DNA of 64,000 nucleotides. Source: Carnegiea gigantea (taxonomy: Eukaryota > Streptophyta > Magnoliopsida > Caryophyllales > Cactaceae). The stretch covers positions 788,069-852,068 of the forward strand of contig JAKOGI010000178.1 in NCBI GenBank assembly GCA_029747015.1. The letters run 5' to 3'. Of the stretch, positions 22,807 through 33,625 are shown piece by piece. The position numbers and the translations under genes are program-made. Position 1 is the first letter of the stretch. The number at the start of each line of letters is the position of its first letter. The notes below the pieces were generated by a model. The model saw nothing but the letters and a program-made list of their open reading frames with translations, was not told the DNA's origin and made no database searches.

Positions 22807-23628
22807 TATAACAACCCTAATGTGTATGTTTCTCTAATTATATACTCTTTAATTAAACCCTTAATTAAAACTGATAAACCCGATGGTTGGGGCATTACCG
22901 CCATCTAGAAGGATAAGGATTTAAGCATCTGCATTAGATATAATATAGGTAAGCATAGATCATAATCACACACATACAGGCATTATCAAATCATATACAA
23001 ACACCTACTAGCCACCATAAGGTTTACACACCACAATAGAGTAATTCTCTATAAAGTTTACAACTTTGGCAACTGAAGATCTCAAAATTCAATTCACAAA
23101 ATATCCTTGAACTGACAGCATTACGGATCCATCCGTATTCCCTTGATCAATTACTTTCTTCAACTGGTTTGCTAGCATGAGGCCGATTCACTAAGCATTT
23201 ACCTAAAATAAAACATAACAAACATTTCTGAATGTGAGACGAAGCTCTCTACATACGTTCCTATATTGTTAAATGATTACTGAAAAATTAGCTAGGCGCC
23301 CTCTTTGTAATTCATTTTACTTTAAAATAGTGAATAAGTTGAATGTAAAACTGTATTTTCAGTTATTATCTAGCAGTGAATCTCTTATACCTATTATAAT
23401 CTATAAATAGGTGTACACCCATCAAATCGATCCAGAGACTTGGCCTGAGGCCACGTGGGTAACTGGAGGGCGAATTCCCTATAAATGACAACTTATTAGG
23501 TCACTAATTAGGTGATAAATCACTGCGTAAACTGATTCATTGCTATACTTACCAAAAGATTGTAACTTTGATAATTACACTCTGATTTCTAAAGATAGGT
23601 AATAGACGTATCAGGGGTGAATAAAATT
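22807..23628 (-). repeat. 3' part of a Tekay-like LTR (minus strand)
   Basis: It starts TATAACAACCC, the inverse of the GGGGCGTTATA end of the LTR at 5,847-8,497, and follows that LTR inverted for about 820 bp. Shared blocks include 'AGGTGTACACC' against 'AGGTGTATACC', 'GGTAACTGGAGGGC' and 'AGGTCACTAATTA'. It stops where the next LTR begins. The left side is satellite, so this LTR inserted into the array end. Confidence 0.75.
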
Positions 23629-24887
23629 GTAATGCCCCTTTTCCTAGGGCTAGAAGTGTTAGTATTCTCTTATTCTGGGGCGAACGGGGCAGAGTTTTGC
23701 ATAAAAATTGACTATTTCCCAGGCTTAAAGGCTTACATCAGATCCCTGCAATGAATAGAAGCATAAAGAACACAACAGCTACACGACAAAGTCCATAACT
23801 CTACGGGCCACTCGTCCTAAGCAATCAAGTTCAATAATAAAGAAGGGAATAAAAGACACAATGCGGCAGATCACACATCCGGAGTGCTGGGGTTTATATC
23901 CTAAAAATATGCAATTCCAACGAAAGGTGGCTAACTAATCAGATGGTTGGCTCGCATAGCCATATAGAGCGACTTCTAAACAATACGCAATACATGAACC
24001 AGAGTACTTTGTTTACGTATATTTACAACTCTAGGGATACATCATACTACACCATTTAACTCCTAAGTCTACTTCTATATGTGCACACATGACACCATTT
24101 TCGAAGCAAGGGGAGGCTCCAACCTGGCATACGTAAATCGACTTCTACCAGCCACAACGAAAACCTCGAAAAGGGGGAAATAGAGAGGGGATGAGGTACC
24201 ACATGCTCATGAGTATTTCTCAAGTCCTTAAAAACCAAACCATTTGTAGGTAATGGTAATAAGTAGCAATCACACAACATTTACACACTACTATCATATC
24301 AGGCAACAAAATCCCCCAAAGAAAACCATCACCTCCAAGCTTTACACCAAGCCACTCAAACTCTTAACTCACCTTTAATAATCAAACTCCCTTAGAAAAA
24401 GGCATTCAAGCACATAGCTAAGTAAAATGACAAAGATGGAGTGAAAAAGCTTTCATTCACACACTTTGGAAGCATAGTAACTCATTTTACTTTAAAAAAT
24501 TGCTTACAAGTCGAACTAGCCTGTTTAAGGCTCGTATACTTTTTAAAATTCCTAAGACACCCACATTGGTAAGAATTCAAACAGCTTTCTCATATGTCAA
24601 GACACTGTCTTTTTACTCAGGCATAAGATCATATAATAGCGCCGGTTAGGGGAGATCTACACTTGCGCTATGTGACATTGTCACCCACAACTCGCATCAT
24701 CCCCAGGGCATAACATAACATAACATTTGGCCATATGCATCTCGATAGAGTATACCTCTAACCTCGATATTGTCCTCCTTGGGGGCAACAGGTCACCCCT
24801 TATCCTGTGTCCTATCCCCTCCCTCAAGGTTCTATCACGCGTCACATATCATCGAACCGTACCCTCCTCAGGGCCTCCCAGGGTTCT
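23629..24887 (-). repeat. Tekay-like LTR A, 3' segment (minus strand)
   Basis: Begins TGTAATGCCCC (inverse of an LTR end ...GGGGCATTACA). The first 230 bp match 42,834-43,070, for example 'CCTAGGGCTAGAAGTGTTAG' and 'GAATAGAAGCATAAAGAACA'; there the same end lies next to a minus-strand primer site, which sets the orientation. Interrupted at 24,888 by the gag-only element and resumes at 29,969. Confidence 0.7.
24883..24887. repeat. Target-site duplication GTTCT, left copy
   Basis: Identical to 29,969-29,973 on the other side of the gag-only element. Five bases is the normal length for Ty3/gypsy integrases. Confidence 0.9.
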
Positions 24888-26613
24888 TGATGTAAGTCTC
24901 AAGGGTAGGAACAACCCAAGCCAACTTACAACAAGAACACAACCAAAACAAGTGGAAAACTCACGAACCAGGGGTGGCACGGTCGTGCTTCAAGACACGG
25001 GGGCACCGTGCCAACTTGCTGCCTAAGCACGCCTAGTTTGTTATTTTCACGGTTTTTGAGATGGCTTTTGTGTTTGGGCTCAAAACTGAATCAAACCAAG
25101 AATTCTTGGCCTTGATTAAGCTTGAAATGGATATGAAAAGAAAAAAAAGAAGAGAGGAATGAAGTTCACTGATTAGAACATGAAAAAGGAGAGCTTTGGT
25201 TTAAGGAACCCAAAGCTAACTTCATGAACTTTAAGTGAATTCAATGGAATTTGGATAGTTCTAAGCCTTGTGATTAGATAAGATACACCACTAATCACTT
25301 AGCTTAGGGCCCTTAACCTTTGATTAGGATATAGATACACCACCTAATCAATGATTAAGACTCACTTGGACACCACCTTAATCGGCCTAATTAAGGATAA
25401 GCAAGTTAAGTGTTTGAGAGGAACACAAGACACAAAGTCTTTTCTTAATTTCAATACTCAAGCTTCTTGTTTTACAAAAGAGCAGCCAAGGCACTTATAT
25501 AGCCTTGTGATTACATGAAAAGAGCTTTCCTTCTAGGCAAGGAAAGTCATTAAACTAATCCTATGCTTAGTAATACACGGTTTAAGCTAAAACATACATA
25601 AGCTGAAACTTTAAGCTACAAAACACAAGATTTCCTTCTTAAACTCTTTCCTAAGTATTAAGAAACCTTGTTGACTCAATTTCCCTTCAAGGAAGGTAAG
25701 AGAGCATGGCTGCCACCTCAAAAGGACTGAAAATTGCATGTGTGCCATGTCATGCTTGAGTGGTCGAATGAGAGCTTGCAAAATGGTGGCGTTTCACTAG
25801 CTCCACGTGTCTCTCTCTCAAGTAGCTGAGTGGTGCTTAATCAAGCAGCTCAAAATGACCTGCTTGGCAGCCTTCCACCTTAAGCAAACCCCTTGAAGGA
25901 GGAAAACCACCAGGCTAAGCAACCGGGTGTCAAGCAGCCGGTTTCTGCCTCCACTTGCAACGCATGTTTGACACCTCAAATGATGACTAATTGCTACGTT
26001 TCTTACATGGTTGGAAACCTCAAGATGTCTAGTTTGCCCTTCTTTTTGAATCATAGCAATTGGACGTCATTTACCCCTTGAATGAGCCTGATTCCCCAAA
26101 CCGTGCAGATTAGACTCCAAAACAGCACAGGTTTACTAATTAGCTTAATTCACTAACCAATTGAACTCCAAATCTGGTAATTCCAATTGGACATGAAATC
26201 TAAGATCTTGGGAACCCAAAATATGTAAAAATATAAGATTTAAGCTAAACTACATCATAAGAAATAAAAAGAACAAAACCGGGTTCATCCTGGCCCTGCT
26301 GGGCAGTTCTGACACCTTGGGTTTAATTGCTGATTTGAACGACCAAATGAAGTCCGAATTGGATGAAACTTAATTTGTTGGAAAGCTAACATCTTGATCT
26401 TCAAATCCATCAAAAAATATTAGACATAAACCCTTAGTATGTTTGAGAAATTAAGTACACAAAAATGGGTTAGCTGCTGGATTTAACCCTTGCCCTGCAG
26501 TTTCAATGTTTAATCAAAACTTGGATGATTTATTCATCCCTAAACCAGCATAATAAGATTACCTAATTTGATTTGATTCTTTTTTAACAAAAGGGATGGA
26601 GGGATTTTCATCA
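24888..26613 (-). repeat. 3' LTR of the gag-only element
   Basis: Same length as the 5' LTR. Near its minus-strand 3' end (about 24,974-25,012) lies a GC-rich interrupted palindrome, GGCACGGTCGTGC ... GGGGCACCGTGCC, unusual in an otherwise AT-rich LTR. Two short ORFs here (62 and 78 codons on opposite strands) also occur in the other LTR and are not considered genes. Confidence 0.92.
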
Positions 26614-26875
26614 TACTCCCCTTGTTAAAAATGATTTGCCTCAAATCATAGTAGGTAATGAACTCCTCTTTTTGCTTCAATTCTGGTTGAAATAAAATCA
26701 ACCATGAAAACAAGTCTCTTTTGAACTTAGAGACTTTCTTCTTTACCTTCCCCTTGTTGATTGGAATGGTGGACGTAGGGGGCTCCTTGAACATGATTGG
26801 AACCACTTTCTCACATGCTCTTAATTCAGGATTAGGAACTATAAGGAATGATTCTGAATTGAATTGACAGAAGGT
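26614..26875 (-). other. Gag-to-LTR segment with possible remnant of pol 3' end
   Basis: A minus-strand frame (26,806-26,540) reads 'FITYYDLRQIIFNKGSMM' just before the polypurine tract. Gypsy polyproteins of this group often end with a short 'LRTN.F..G..D' motif. I infer that the pol gene was deleted internally and its last codons remain. Weak but checkable. AACAAGGGGAG next to the LTR is the polypurine tract. Confidence 0.4.
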
Positions 26876-27808
26876 TCATTTGAGTGTTTTGGGTGTGGGT
26901 GGAGTGGGGGAAAAGGTTGATGGTTCACCATAAGCCATGAAAAGAATATTTTGATTCTCTTTGTATTTTGGTGGGTGGTAAGTGTCTAAGGTGAGCATTT
27001 CACCTTCATCCGCCTCAATCACTATCTCCTCGAGATCATCTTCTTTATCCTCTTTCTCTTCCTCTTCTATTTCGACCTCCTCAGTTGCCTTCCATTCAGC
27101 CAAGGTAACATACCTTCGGTTTGTACAATCTGATGCTAAGTGACCAAAGCCTTGGCACTTAAAACACCTTGGGATGTTTTTAGGAAGGGGTTTTGGTGTG
27201 AGTTGTGGGGGTAGGCCCTTTTGTGGAGTTTGGTTTTTTTGTGGAGAAGGGAAAAGGGATGCCGTGGGTTGAGGGACATAAGATGAACTCCCCTTATTTA
27301 AGGTTTGTTCATATGGTGAGGGATTTGGATTTTCATGCCGTGAGGGCGGTTTGCTCTTCTTTTGCTGCTCAACCTTGTGAGCTAGCACACATACTTCATC
27401 AAAAGAAGTGTAAGCTTGCAAATCAACAACATTAGCATACCTAGGATCAAGACCTCCCAAGTATCTAACAATTGTTTGTTCTTCTGGCTCTTGCAAATCA
27501 CACTTAATCACAAGCTTTTCAAATTCACGAGTGTATTCTTCTACACTCAAATTACCTTGGTTCAAATGGTGGAGTTGTGAGTAGCAATCTTGAACATAGG
27601 TAGAAGGAAGAAATCTAGCCTTGAGCTTTGACTTCATCTTCTCCCAAGTTCTGATTTTGGACCTCCTTTCTCTTACTCTTTTGGCACACAAGTTAGTCCA
27701 CCATAGAGAAGCATACTTACGAAGCCTTAAAGCAATCAGCTTCACCTTCTTGTCTTCTGGGATGTCCTTGTACTCAAAAACTCTTTCAACTGTGTGTAAC
27801 CAATCCAA
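26876..27808 (-). CDS. gag: Gag protein of the gag-only element (main frame, 310 aa)
   Basis: Capsid/nucleocapsid precursor. Retrotransposon gag domain at residues about 1-145 ('WLHTVERVFEYKDIPEDKKV', 'ALRLRKYASLWW', 'SVEEYTREFEKLVIKCDLQ', 'VRYLGGLDPRY'). A Pro/Ser/Gln-rich linker spans 150-210, and one CCHC zinc knuckle lies at 215-228 (C-FK-C-QGFG-H-LASD-C). A Glu-rich stretch is at 243-270. The apparent Met start at 27,808 is not the true start: the N-terminal part continues in another frame to the right, and the join is at an A-run (27,807-27,811), one base short. The frame ends at 26,876 with no pol after it. Confidence 0.88.
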   Translation of the reverse strand: MDWLHTVERVFEYKDIPEDKKVKLIALRLRKYASLWWTNLCAKRVRERRSKIRTWEKMKSKLKARFLPSTYVQDCYSQLHHLNQGNLSVEEYTREFEKLVIKCDLQEPEEQTIVRYLGGLDPRYANVVDLQAYTSFDEVCVLAHKVEQQKKSKPPSRHENPNPSPYEQTLNKGSSSYVPQPTASLFPSPQKNQTPQKGLPPQLTPKPLPKNIPRCFKCQGFGHLASDCTNRRYVTLAEWKATEEVEIEEEEKEDKEDDLEEIVIEADEGEMLTLDTYHPPKYKENQNILFMAYGEPSTFSPTPPTPKTLK

Positions 27809-28140
27809 AAATCTTCAGGATCAAGCTTGCCTTCAAATTCTGGAATTTCAACCTTGAAATCATTTGCACTAGCTTGATTCCGTGAGTCTTGTCTAGTCAT
27901 TCTCAATGGTTCATCTTCACTAGATGAATCAAGAGTATGGCTAAACACTTGTTCTTGCCTCCATGGTTCGGATTGGATGGGTTCTTCACACGCCTTTTGC
28001 TTTTGCTTTTGCTTCATGTAGTTTCCAAGTTGTTTTCTCAAGTACTCATTTCGAGCCTTGAGTTCTTGATTACTCACACTCATTTCTTGCATTTGCTTGG
28101 AAAGAACTTCAAGCTTTCTTCCACAGACATGCTAGTACTC
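27809..28140 (-). CDS. gag: N-terminal part of gag, separated by one-base frame shifts
   Basis: The minus frame 28,092-27,742 gives a coiled-coil-like start ('NQELKARNEYLRKQL', 'YMKQKQKQK'), an acidic linker and 'KVEIPEFEGKLDPEDF', which is the beginning of the gag domain continued at 27,808 after a one-base shift. A second shift at about 28,107 separates it from a Met-Ser-Thr start near 28,140 that would add about a dozen residues. Both shifts are one-base contractions in short runs. In such a young element they could be real damage or sequencing error. Confidence 0.75.
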
Positions 28141-28226
28141 ATTGTGATCGCAGGAAGGAACGGTTTATGCTTGACTGTGTTTGGATTGAGTTTGGGAGCG
28201 TGGGGTTCAGGCAAGGATCTGAACTT

Positions 28227-28238
28227 GCTCTGATACCA
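28227..28238 (-). promoter_or_regulatory. Primer-binding site (initiator tRNA-Met) of the gag-only element
   Basis: Plus strand GCTCTGATACCA, i.e. TGGTATCAGAGC on the minus strand, a perfect 12-base match to the usual tRNA-iMet site, four bases from the LTR. Confidence 0.92.
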
Positions 28239-28242
28239 AAAA

Positions 28243-29968
28243 TGATGTAAGTCTCAAGGGTAGGAACAACCCAAGCTAACTTACAACAGGAACACAACCA
28301 AAACAAGTGGAAAACTCACGAACCAGGGGTGGCACGGTCGTGCTTCAAGGCACGGGGGCACCGTGCCAACTTGCTGCCTAAGCACGCCTAGTTTGTGATT
28401 TTCACGGTTTTTGAGATGGCTTTTGTGTTTGGGCTCAAAACTGAATCAAAGCAAGAATTCTTGGCCTTGATTAAGCTTGAAATGGATATGAAAAGAAAAA
28501 AAAGAAGAGAGGAATGAAGTTCACTGATTAGAACATGAAAAAGGAGAGCTTTGGTTTAAGGAACCCAAAGCTAACTTCATGAACTTTAAGTGAATTCAAT
28601 GGAATTTGGATAGTTCTAAGCCTTGTGATTAGATAAGATACACCACTAATCACTTAGCTTAGGGCCCTTAACCTTTGATTAGGATACAGATACACCACCT
28701 AATCAATGATTAAGACTCACTTGGACACCACCTTAATCGGCCTAATTAAGGATAAGCAAGTTAAGTGTTTGAGAGGAACACAAGACACAAAGTCTTTTCT
28801 TAATTTCAATACTCAAGCTTCTTGTTTTACAAAAGAGCAGCCAAGGCACTTATATAGCCTTGTGATTACATGAAAAGAGCTTTCCTTCTAGGCAAGGAAA
28901 GTCATTAAACTAATCCTATGCTTAGTAATACACGGTTTAAGCTAAAACATACATAAGCTGAAAGTTTAAGCTACAAAACACAAGATTTCCTTCTTAAACT
29001 CTTTCCTAAGTATTAAGAAACCTTGTTGACTCAATTTCCCTTCAAGGAAGGTAAGAGAGCATGGCTGCCACCTCAAAAGGACTGAAAATTGCATGTGTGC
29101 CATGTCATGCTTGAGTGGTCGAATGAGAGCTTGCAAAATGGTGGCGTTTCACTAGCTCCACGTGTCTCTCTCTCAAGTAGCTGAGTGGTGCTTAATCAAG
29201 CAGCTCAAAATGACCTGCTTGGCAGCCTTCCACCTTAAGCAAACCCCTTGAAGGAGGAAAACCACCAGGCTAAGCAACCGGGTGTCAAGCAGCCGGTTTC
29301 TGCCTCCACTTGCAACGCATGTTTGACACCTCGAATGATGACTAATTGCTACGTTTCTTACATGGTTGGAAACCTCAAGATGTCTAGTTTGCCCTCCTTT
29401 TTGAATCATAGCAATTGGACATCATTTACCCCTTGAATGAGCCTGATTCCCCAAACAGTGCAGACTAGACTCCAAAACAGCACAGGTTTACTAATTAGCT
29501 TAATTCACTAACCAATTGAACTCCAAATCTGGTAATTCCAATTGGACATGAAATCTAAGATCTTGGGGACCCAAAATATGTAAAAATACAAGATTTAAGC
29601 TAAACTACATCATAAGAAATAAAAAGAACAAAACCGGGTTCATCCTGGCCCTGCTGGGCAGTTTTGACACCTTGGGTTTAATTGCTGATTTGAACGACCA
29701 AATGAAGTCCAAATTGGATGAAACTTGATTTGTTGGAAAGCTAACATCTTGATCTTGAAATCCATCAAAAAATATTAGACGTAAACCCTTAGTATGTTTG
29801 AGAAATTAAGCACACAAAAACGGGTTAGCTGCTGGATTTAACCCTTGCCCTGCAGTTTCAATGTTTAATCAAAACTTGGATGATTTATTCATCCTTAAAC
29901 CAGCATAATAAGATTACCTAATTTGATTTGATTCTTTTTTAACAAAAGGGATGGAGGGATTTCCATCA
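28243..29968 (-). repeat. 5' LTR of the gag-only element
   Basis: Begins TGATGTAAGTC on the plus strand and ends TTCCATCA; 1,726 bp with no length change relative to the 3' LTR. It would carry the promoter on the minus strand. Confidence 0.92.
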
Positions 29969-30160
29969 GTTCTCACTTCTGGGTACACTCACGAGGCTTG
30001 GCCACTTACCTAGGACTATCTTAGCCATTAAAATTGCACTAAACTATGATAGTTTATTACAAGGGGGCCACTGCAAAAAATAGTAAGTCTCACCTTCAAG
30101 TGAATTACAAATCACTTTCTTTTAATAGTTGCTTATGTAATTAAAACTACGTTGTTAAGC
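29969..30160 (-). repeat. LTR A continued after the gag-only insertion
   Basis: Starts with the second GTTCT copy, then 'GGACTATCTTAGCCATTAAA', similar to 'CACATTATCTTAGCCAATTT' at 34,870 in LTR B. The right limit is unclear; AT-rich sequence of a different type begins around 30,160. Confidence 0.5.
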
Positions 30161-32340
30161 CAAAAATCATGCATTCTTTTAATAATTATTTCGATTATAT
30201 TATATATTTTGTTTCGTCTAATTTACTTTAATTTATATATTTTTCAGGTTAGGTATTGTTTTAATAAAGAGGAGAAGAAGAGTCGTTGAGGCTTGGGTTT
30301 TACATACTTGGACAGAAGACAGTCCAAATAAGGATAATTATGAAGATATTGTCAAGGTTAGGATTTCAAGAGTTGGAGAAGAGCTAGAAATCTTGAGGGA
30401 GAAGAAGTTTCAGGAAGAAAGAAAGAAGGAAACCCTAGTTACTAACCCTAATCACACCCCTCCTTTCTTCCCTATATATATCATCAGCACCATCACCATA
30501 AGGATCATCTACCACCACGCAACCAGCCAGCCTCACCACCCCCGCACCCATCCTCCTCTCAAAAGTATATCTTTTATCATTATTTCATGTATAGTTATTA
30601 GGGTTGTTATTTTATCTTGATAGTTGATCATTGAACATGATTATTATTGATAAATATTGTGATTTTATTCTCAATATGAGTGAGTAATTTTCATGTGCTT
30701 AGTATAATCTTTTTGAAGCCATGCTAAATTAATTATTTTGAAACAAGTTTTATGCTTTAATGCCTAATTGATTTATATTCATGATTCTTTAGCGATTAGC
30801 GTTTATCGTTTATGAAATTTGTGTTAAATCGATTAGAATGCATGCTAGTTGATTAAATACAATTTTGATTGATAGTTTAGAAGATTGTAATACGTAAAAG
30901 TTATAGTCTTTTAGGCTTAGGTATCACCCTAATTAATCATGGATGGCTCAAACCCGTCTCTTTTAATTAGGTAATCGCTTTAGATCTTTATTAAATCGAC
31001 TTGCTGGTAAATCGATTACAAAGTGTTAAATGATGTTTTTTTAATTCTTAATGCTCTAGTTTGGTTAAATTTTTGCGCTGGTATAAAGATTATCAAATTA
31101 GTAGGGTTTATATTAGGGGTGGATCTAAGTAAACTAGAACCTAAGGAAAAACGAGGAAGAACCACTGGTGGATGTCTTCTACAGTTTAACTCATGAATGA
31201 AATTAACTTATGTGTTGATGATAAATATTAATTTATATGGTGGATTGAGATTATACTAAGTATCCTTGATAAATTTGACAGCTTTGATAATTATTTGTTG
31301 CTTATGGTTAATTTGGTTTGTTTGTTAATTTTTGTTTCATTTTTTTGGTTACCATATAATTTCAATCGACTCCCCCCAAAAGTATAGTCTTTTAGGAGTG
31401 TCTAGGTAATTTTAGATAGTTTAGATTTTGATTTTTGGAGTAGTTATAATTTTAGATTGATTTATATTCAGTTTTAGTATTTAATTACCAGTTTGTTAGA
31501 AATTAGAATAAAAATAGTTATTTTCATATTTCTTTGAGTTTTATTAATTCCTAGGGTTTATATAGTGTCCTAGTCTGCTCATATTCAATTTTGTAATTTT
31601 TGGAAATTATTTGATAATTTTTCAGAATTATTTTGTGAAATTGAGAAGTGCAGGTTTTTAGGTTATTAATTCTGAAAATTTCGATTTTTAATTTTAATTT
31701 ACGATTATTAGGTGTTGTTAAATCCAGAAAATTGTGTCCTAAAATTAGGGTAATTTTTGTGATTAATTTCGTATTTATATTAATGCAGATTATTTTATAT
31801 CTAATTTCAGATTTATTATTCTGCTTGATATTCTGTGCTAATTTTCTGATCTGATTTTTCTAAAATTAATTAGATACAATTTAGAATTCATAAGCTTATG
31901 GACCTGAAGAATAATTTTTTAGGTTACTGTTTGATATTTTTAATATTTATTTTCTGACTATTATTTGCTGTTATCGATTTTTAATTAGAATTTCAGTGAC
32001 TATTCTGTTTTTATTTTTCTAAATTATTTAGAGAATCTTTTTACTGTTTTATTTCCAGAATATGATCTAGAATATTTAGGAGCATCATTGGGCATTTTTT
32101 CATATTTTTATTCATTAGATTTTAATTATTTTCAAATTATTAAGATTAGACTTAATAAATTGAATTAGTAAAATCATTTAGGATTAAGCCAGCCTTTTAC
32201 AACAATCTTTCCTGGTGGATCGATCTCTACTTTCCTATGCTATAAAAAGTATTTAATAACCAAAGTAGTGGTTAAATTTGTAGCTCTCGACAAGCTTAAC
32301 ATACGTTTGTCTAGCAAAATATCCCATAATGGCACTAATG
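30160..32340 (+). repeat. AT-rich LTR-like sequence, probably Tat/Athila type
   Basis: No coding signal beyond a short ORF at 30,393-30,620. A CT/AC-rich leader around 30,450-30,560 follows 'CCCTATATATATC', a TATA-like box. The end of the block carries 'ACAATCTTTCCTGGTGGATC' and 'GATCTCTAC', a phrase common just before the 3' end of Tat/Athila LTRs. It separates two parts of LTR A, consistent with an insertion. Boundaries are approximate. Confidence 0.35.
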
Positions 32341-33625
32341 GTTTATGGTCCTCTCATTTTCAACAGGGAAAACCTCTTAAGATCATAGTGAGTCTACTAG
32401 CTCACAATTCAAAACTTAAATGTTTTGGCTAGCATATAATTCAAAACTAGATCTCGTAATTTGACATCTTCAGTTGCCTATTTTAAAGCTCATTTCAATC
32501 CTTTAAACGCAAAAGAAAGAAATATAATATAAACTAAACCCTCAAAACATTTTCGAGCACATTACTCATTTCCTTTTTAGATTCCAAGACCTATCGACCA
32601 GTTATTTGAGTCATCCAATTGAGTAGTTCGAGGATTTAGGGTCATTAAGGCTACAAACGTCTTAAACAATCGAAACAGGCAACTGATAAACATTTAGAAA
32701 CATCTGGAAATCATATAAATAGGCTTTTAATGATCTTTTAAAATTTTCTAAAATTCATAATTCATTCACGTAACATCATTTTAACAATTGAATAGGGGAG
32801 GGGTCCACAAATAGCATATTCGTTTCACTTCGCAGGAACAGTTTTTGCAGAATCTACCTAATACCACAATCACTACGAATTCATAAGATTGCGATTAATA
32901 TCAATCGTAAGCTCCCTCCCCAGACAACACCGTTCACAAAGGCCTTAAACCACTCATTAGTTTCACCTCAAACCATTCAAGTATAAAGCTCAGTTTTCGG
33001 CCCAACATCTTAACAATTCAACTGTTTAACCTGCAAAATCAATATCCACAAGAATAGTATGCATATGTATTCACCAAAACAGAATTTAAAACAGATTTAA
33101 ACTGATTTAACGATGACATCAGGGCATAATTAGTGTACTCAAAAATTCCCTAAATTGACAGGGTTAGCAAAATACGCATCAAACTCAGCATGTATGAGAT
33201 CCGGATCTGCATTGTCATCATATTTACCAAATTTCAGCCCTAGTTCCTCCAATACTGATAACAATCTCAAGCTTTAAGTATGAACTACTCTCAAACATAA
33301 AAATCTGCTTAAAATTACTAATAATTTACGAGGAAGAGAAAACGCACTTCAAATCCAAGCTAAGGACCCATTCTAAGGGTTTTTGGGACTGATTTGAGTA
33401 CTCACGAACCTAAAAATTTCCCCCTTTTCTATTGCTACAGTCAAGCTCGAAAAAACCACCCCAAACCCTTGATCTTTCCTTCCTCACACTACTGATGTTA
33501 TGGATACTCATTGCTGGACTTTTGGGGCTCAGTTTATTGAGGAATGGAGCGGTTATGGTGTAGAGGTGCATGGATGAAATTGGGCACATGTCTGGTGCTC
33601 TAATTCCTCACCAGAACTGACCACC
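32340..33625 (-). repeat. LTR A continued (U3 part)
   Basis: 32,830-32,990 aligns with 35,180-35,340 in LTR B: 'AGCTCCCTCCCCAGACAACA' against 'GGCTCCCTCCTCACATAACA', then 'CATTAGTTTCACCTCAAACC' against 'CGTTAGTTTAACCTCAAGCC'. It is cut at 'GAACTGACCACC' by the start of LTR B; LTR B has the matching 'GAGCTGACCACA' near 36,498. Confidence 0.55.

Larger units (their letters stand above)
24888..29968 (-). mobile_element. Young gag-only LTR retrotransposon (TR-GAG type), 5,081 bp
   Basis: Two LTRs of 1,726 bp each (24,888-26,613 and 28,243-29,968) begin TGATG and end CATCA on the minus strand. The target duplication GTTCT is perfect (24,883-24,887 and 29,969-29,973). A primer site for initiator tRNA-Met (inverse GCTCTGATACCA at 28,227-28,238) and a polypurine tract (inverse of CTCCCCTTGTT) border the internal region. 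That region is only 1,629 bp and encodes gag but no protease, RT, RNase H or integrase. By eye the LTRs differ at about two dozen positions (about 1.4%), so the insertion is recent. Such gag-only elements are known as TR-GAGs and depend on pol from relatives. Confidence 0.92.

Noticed and set aside
24727..25026. 99-codon plus-strand ORF
   Set aside because: Crosses the boundary of the gag-only element at 24,888, so it was created by the insertion.
25818..26081. Paired ORFs of 62 and 78 codons, repeated at 29,173-29,436
   Set aside because: They recur because they lie in the two LTRs of the gag-only element; overlapping opposite strands and no motif.
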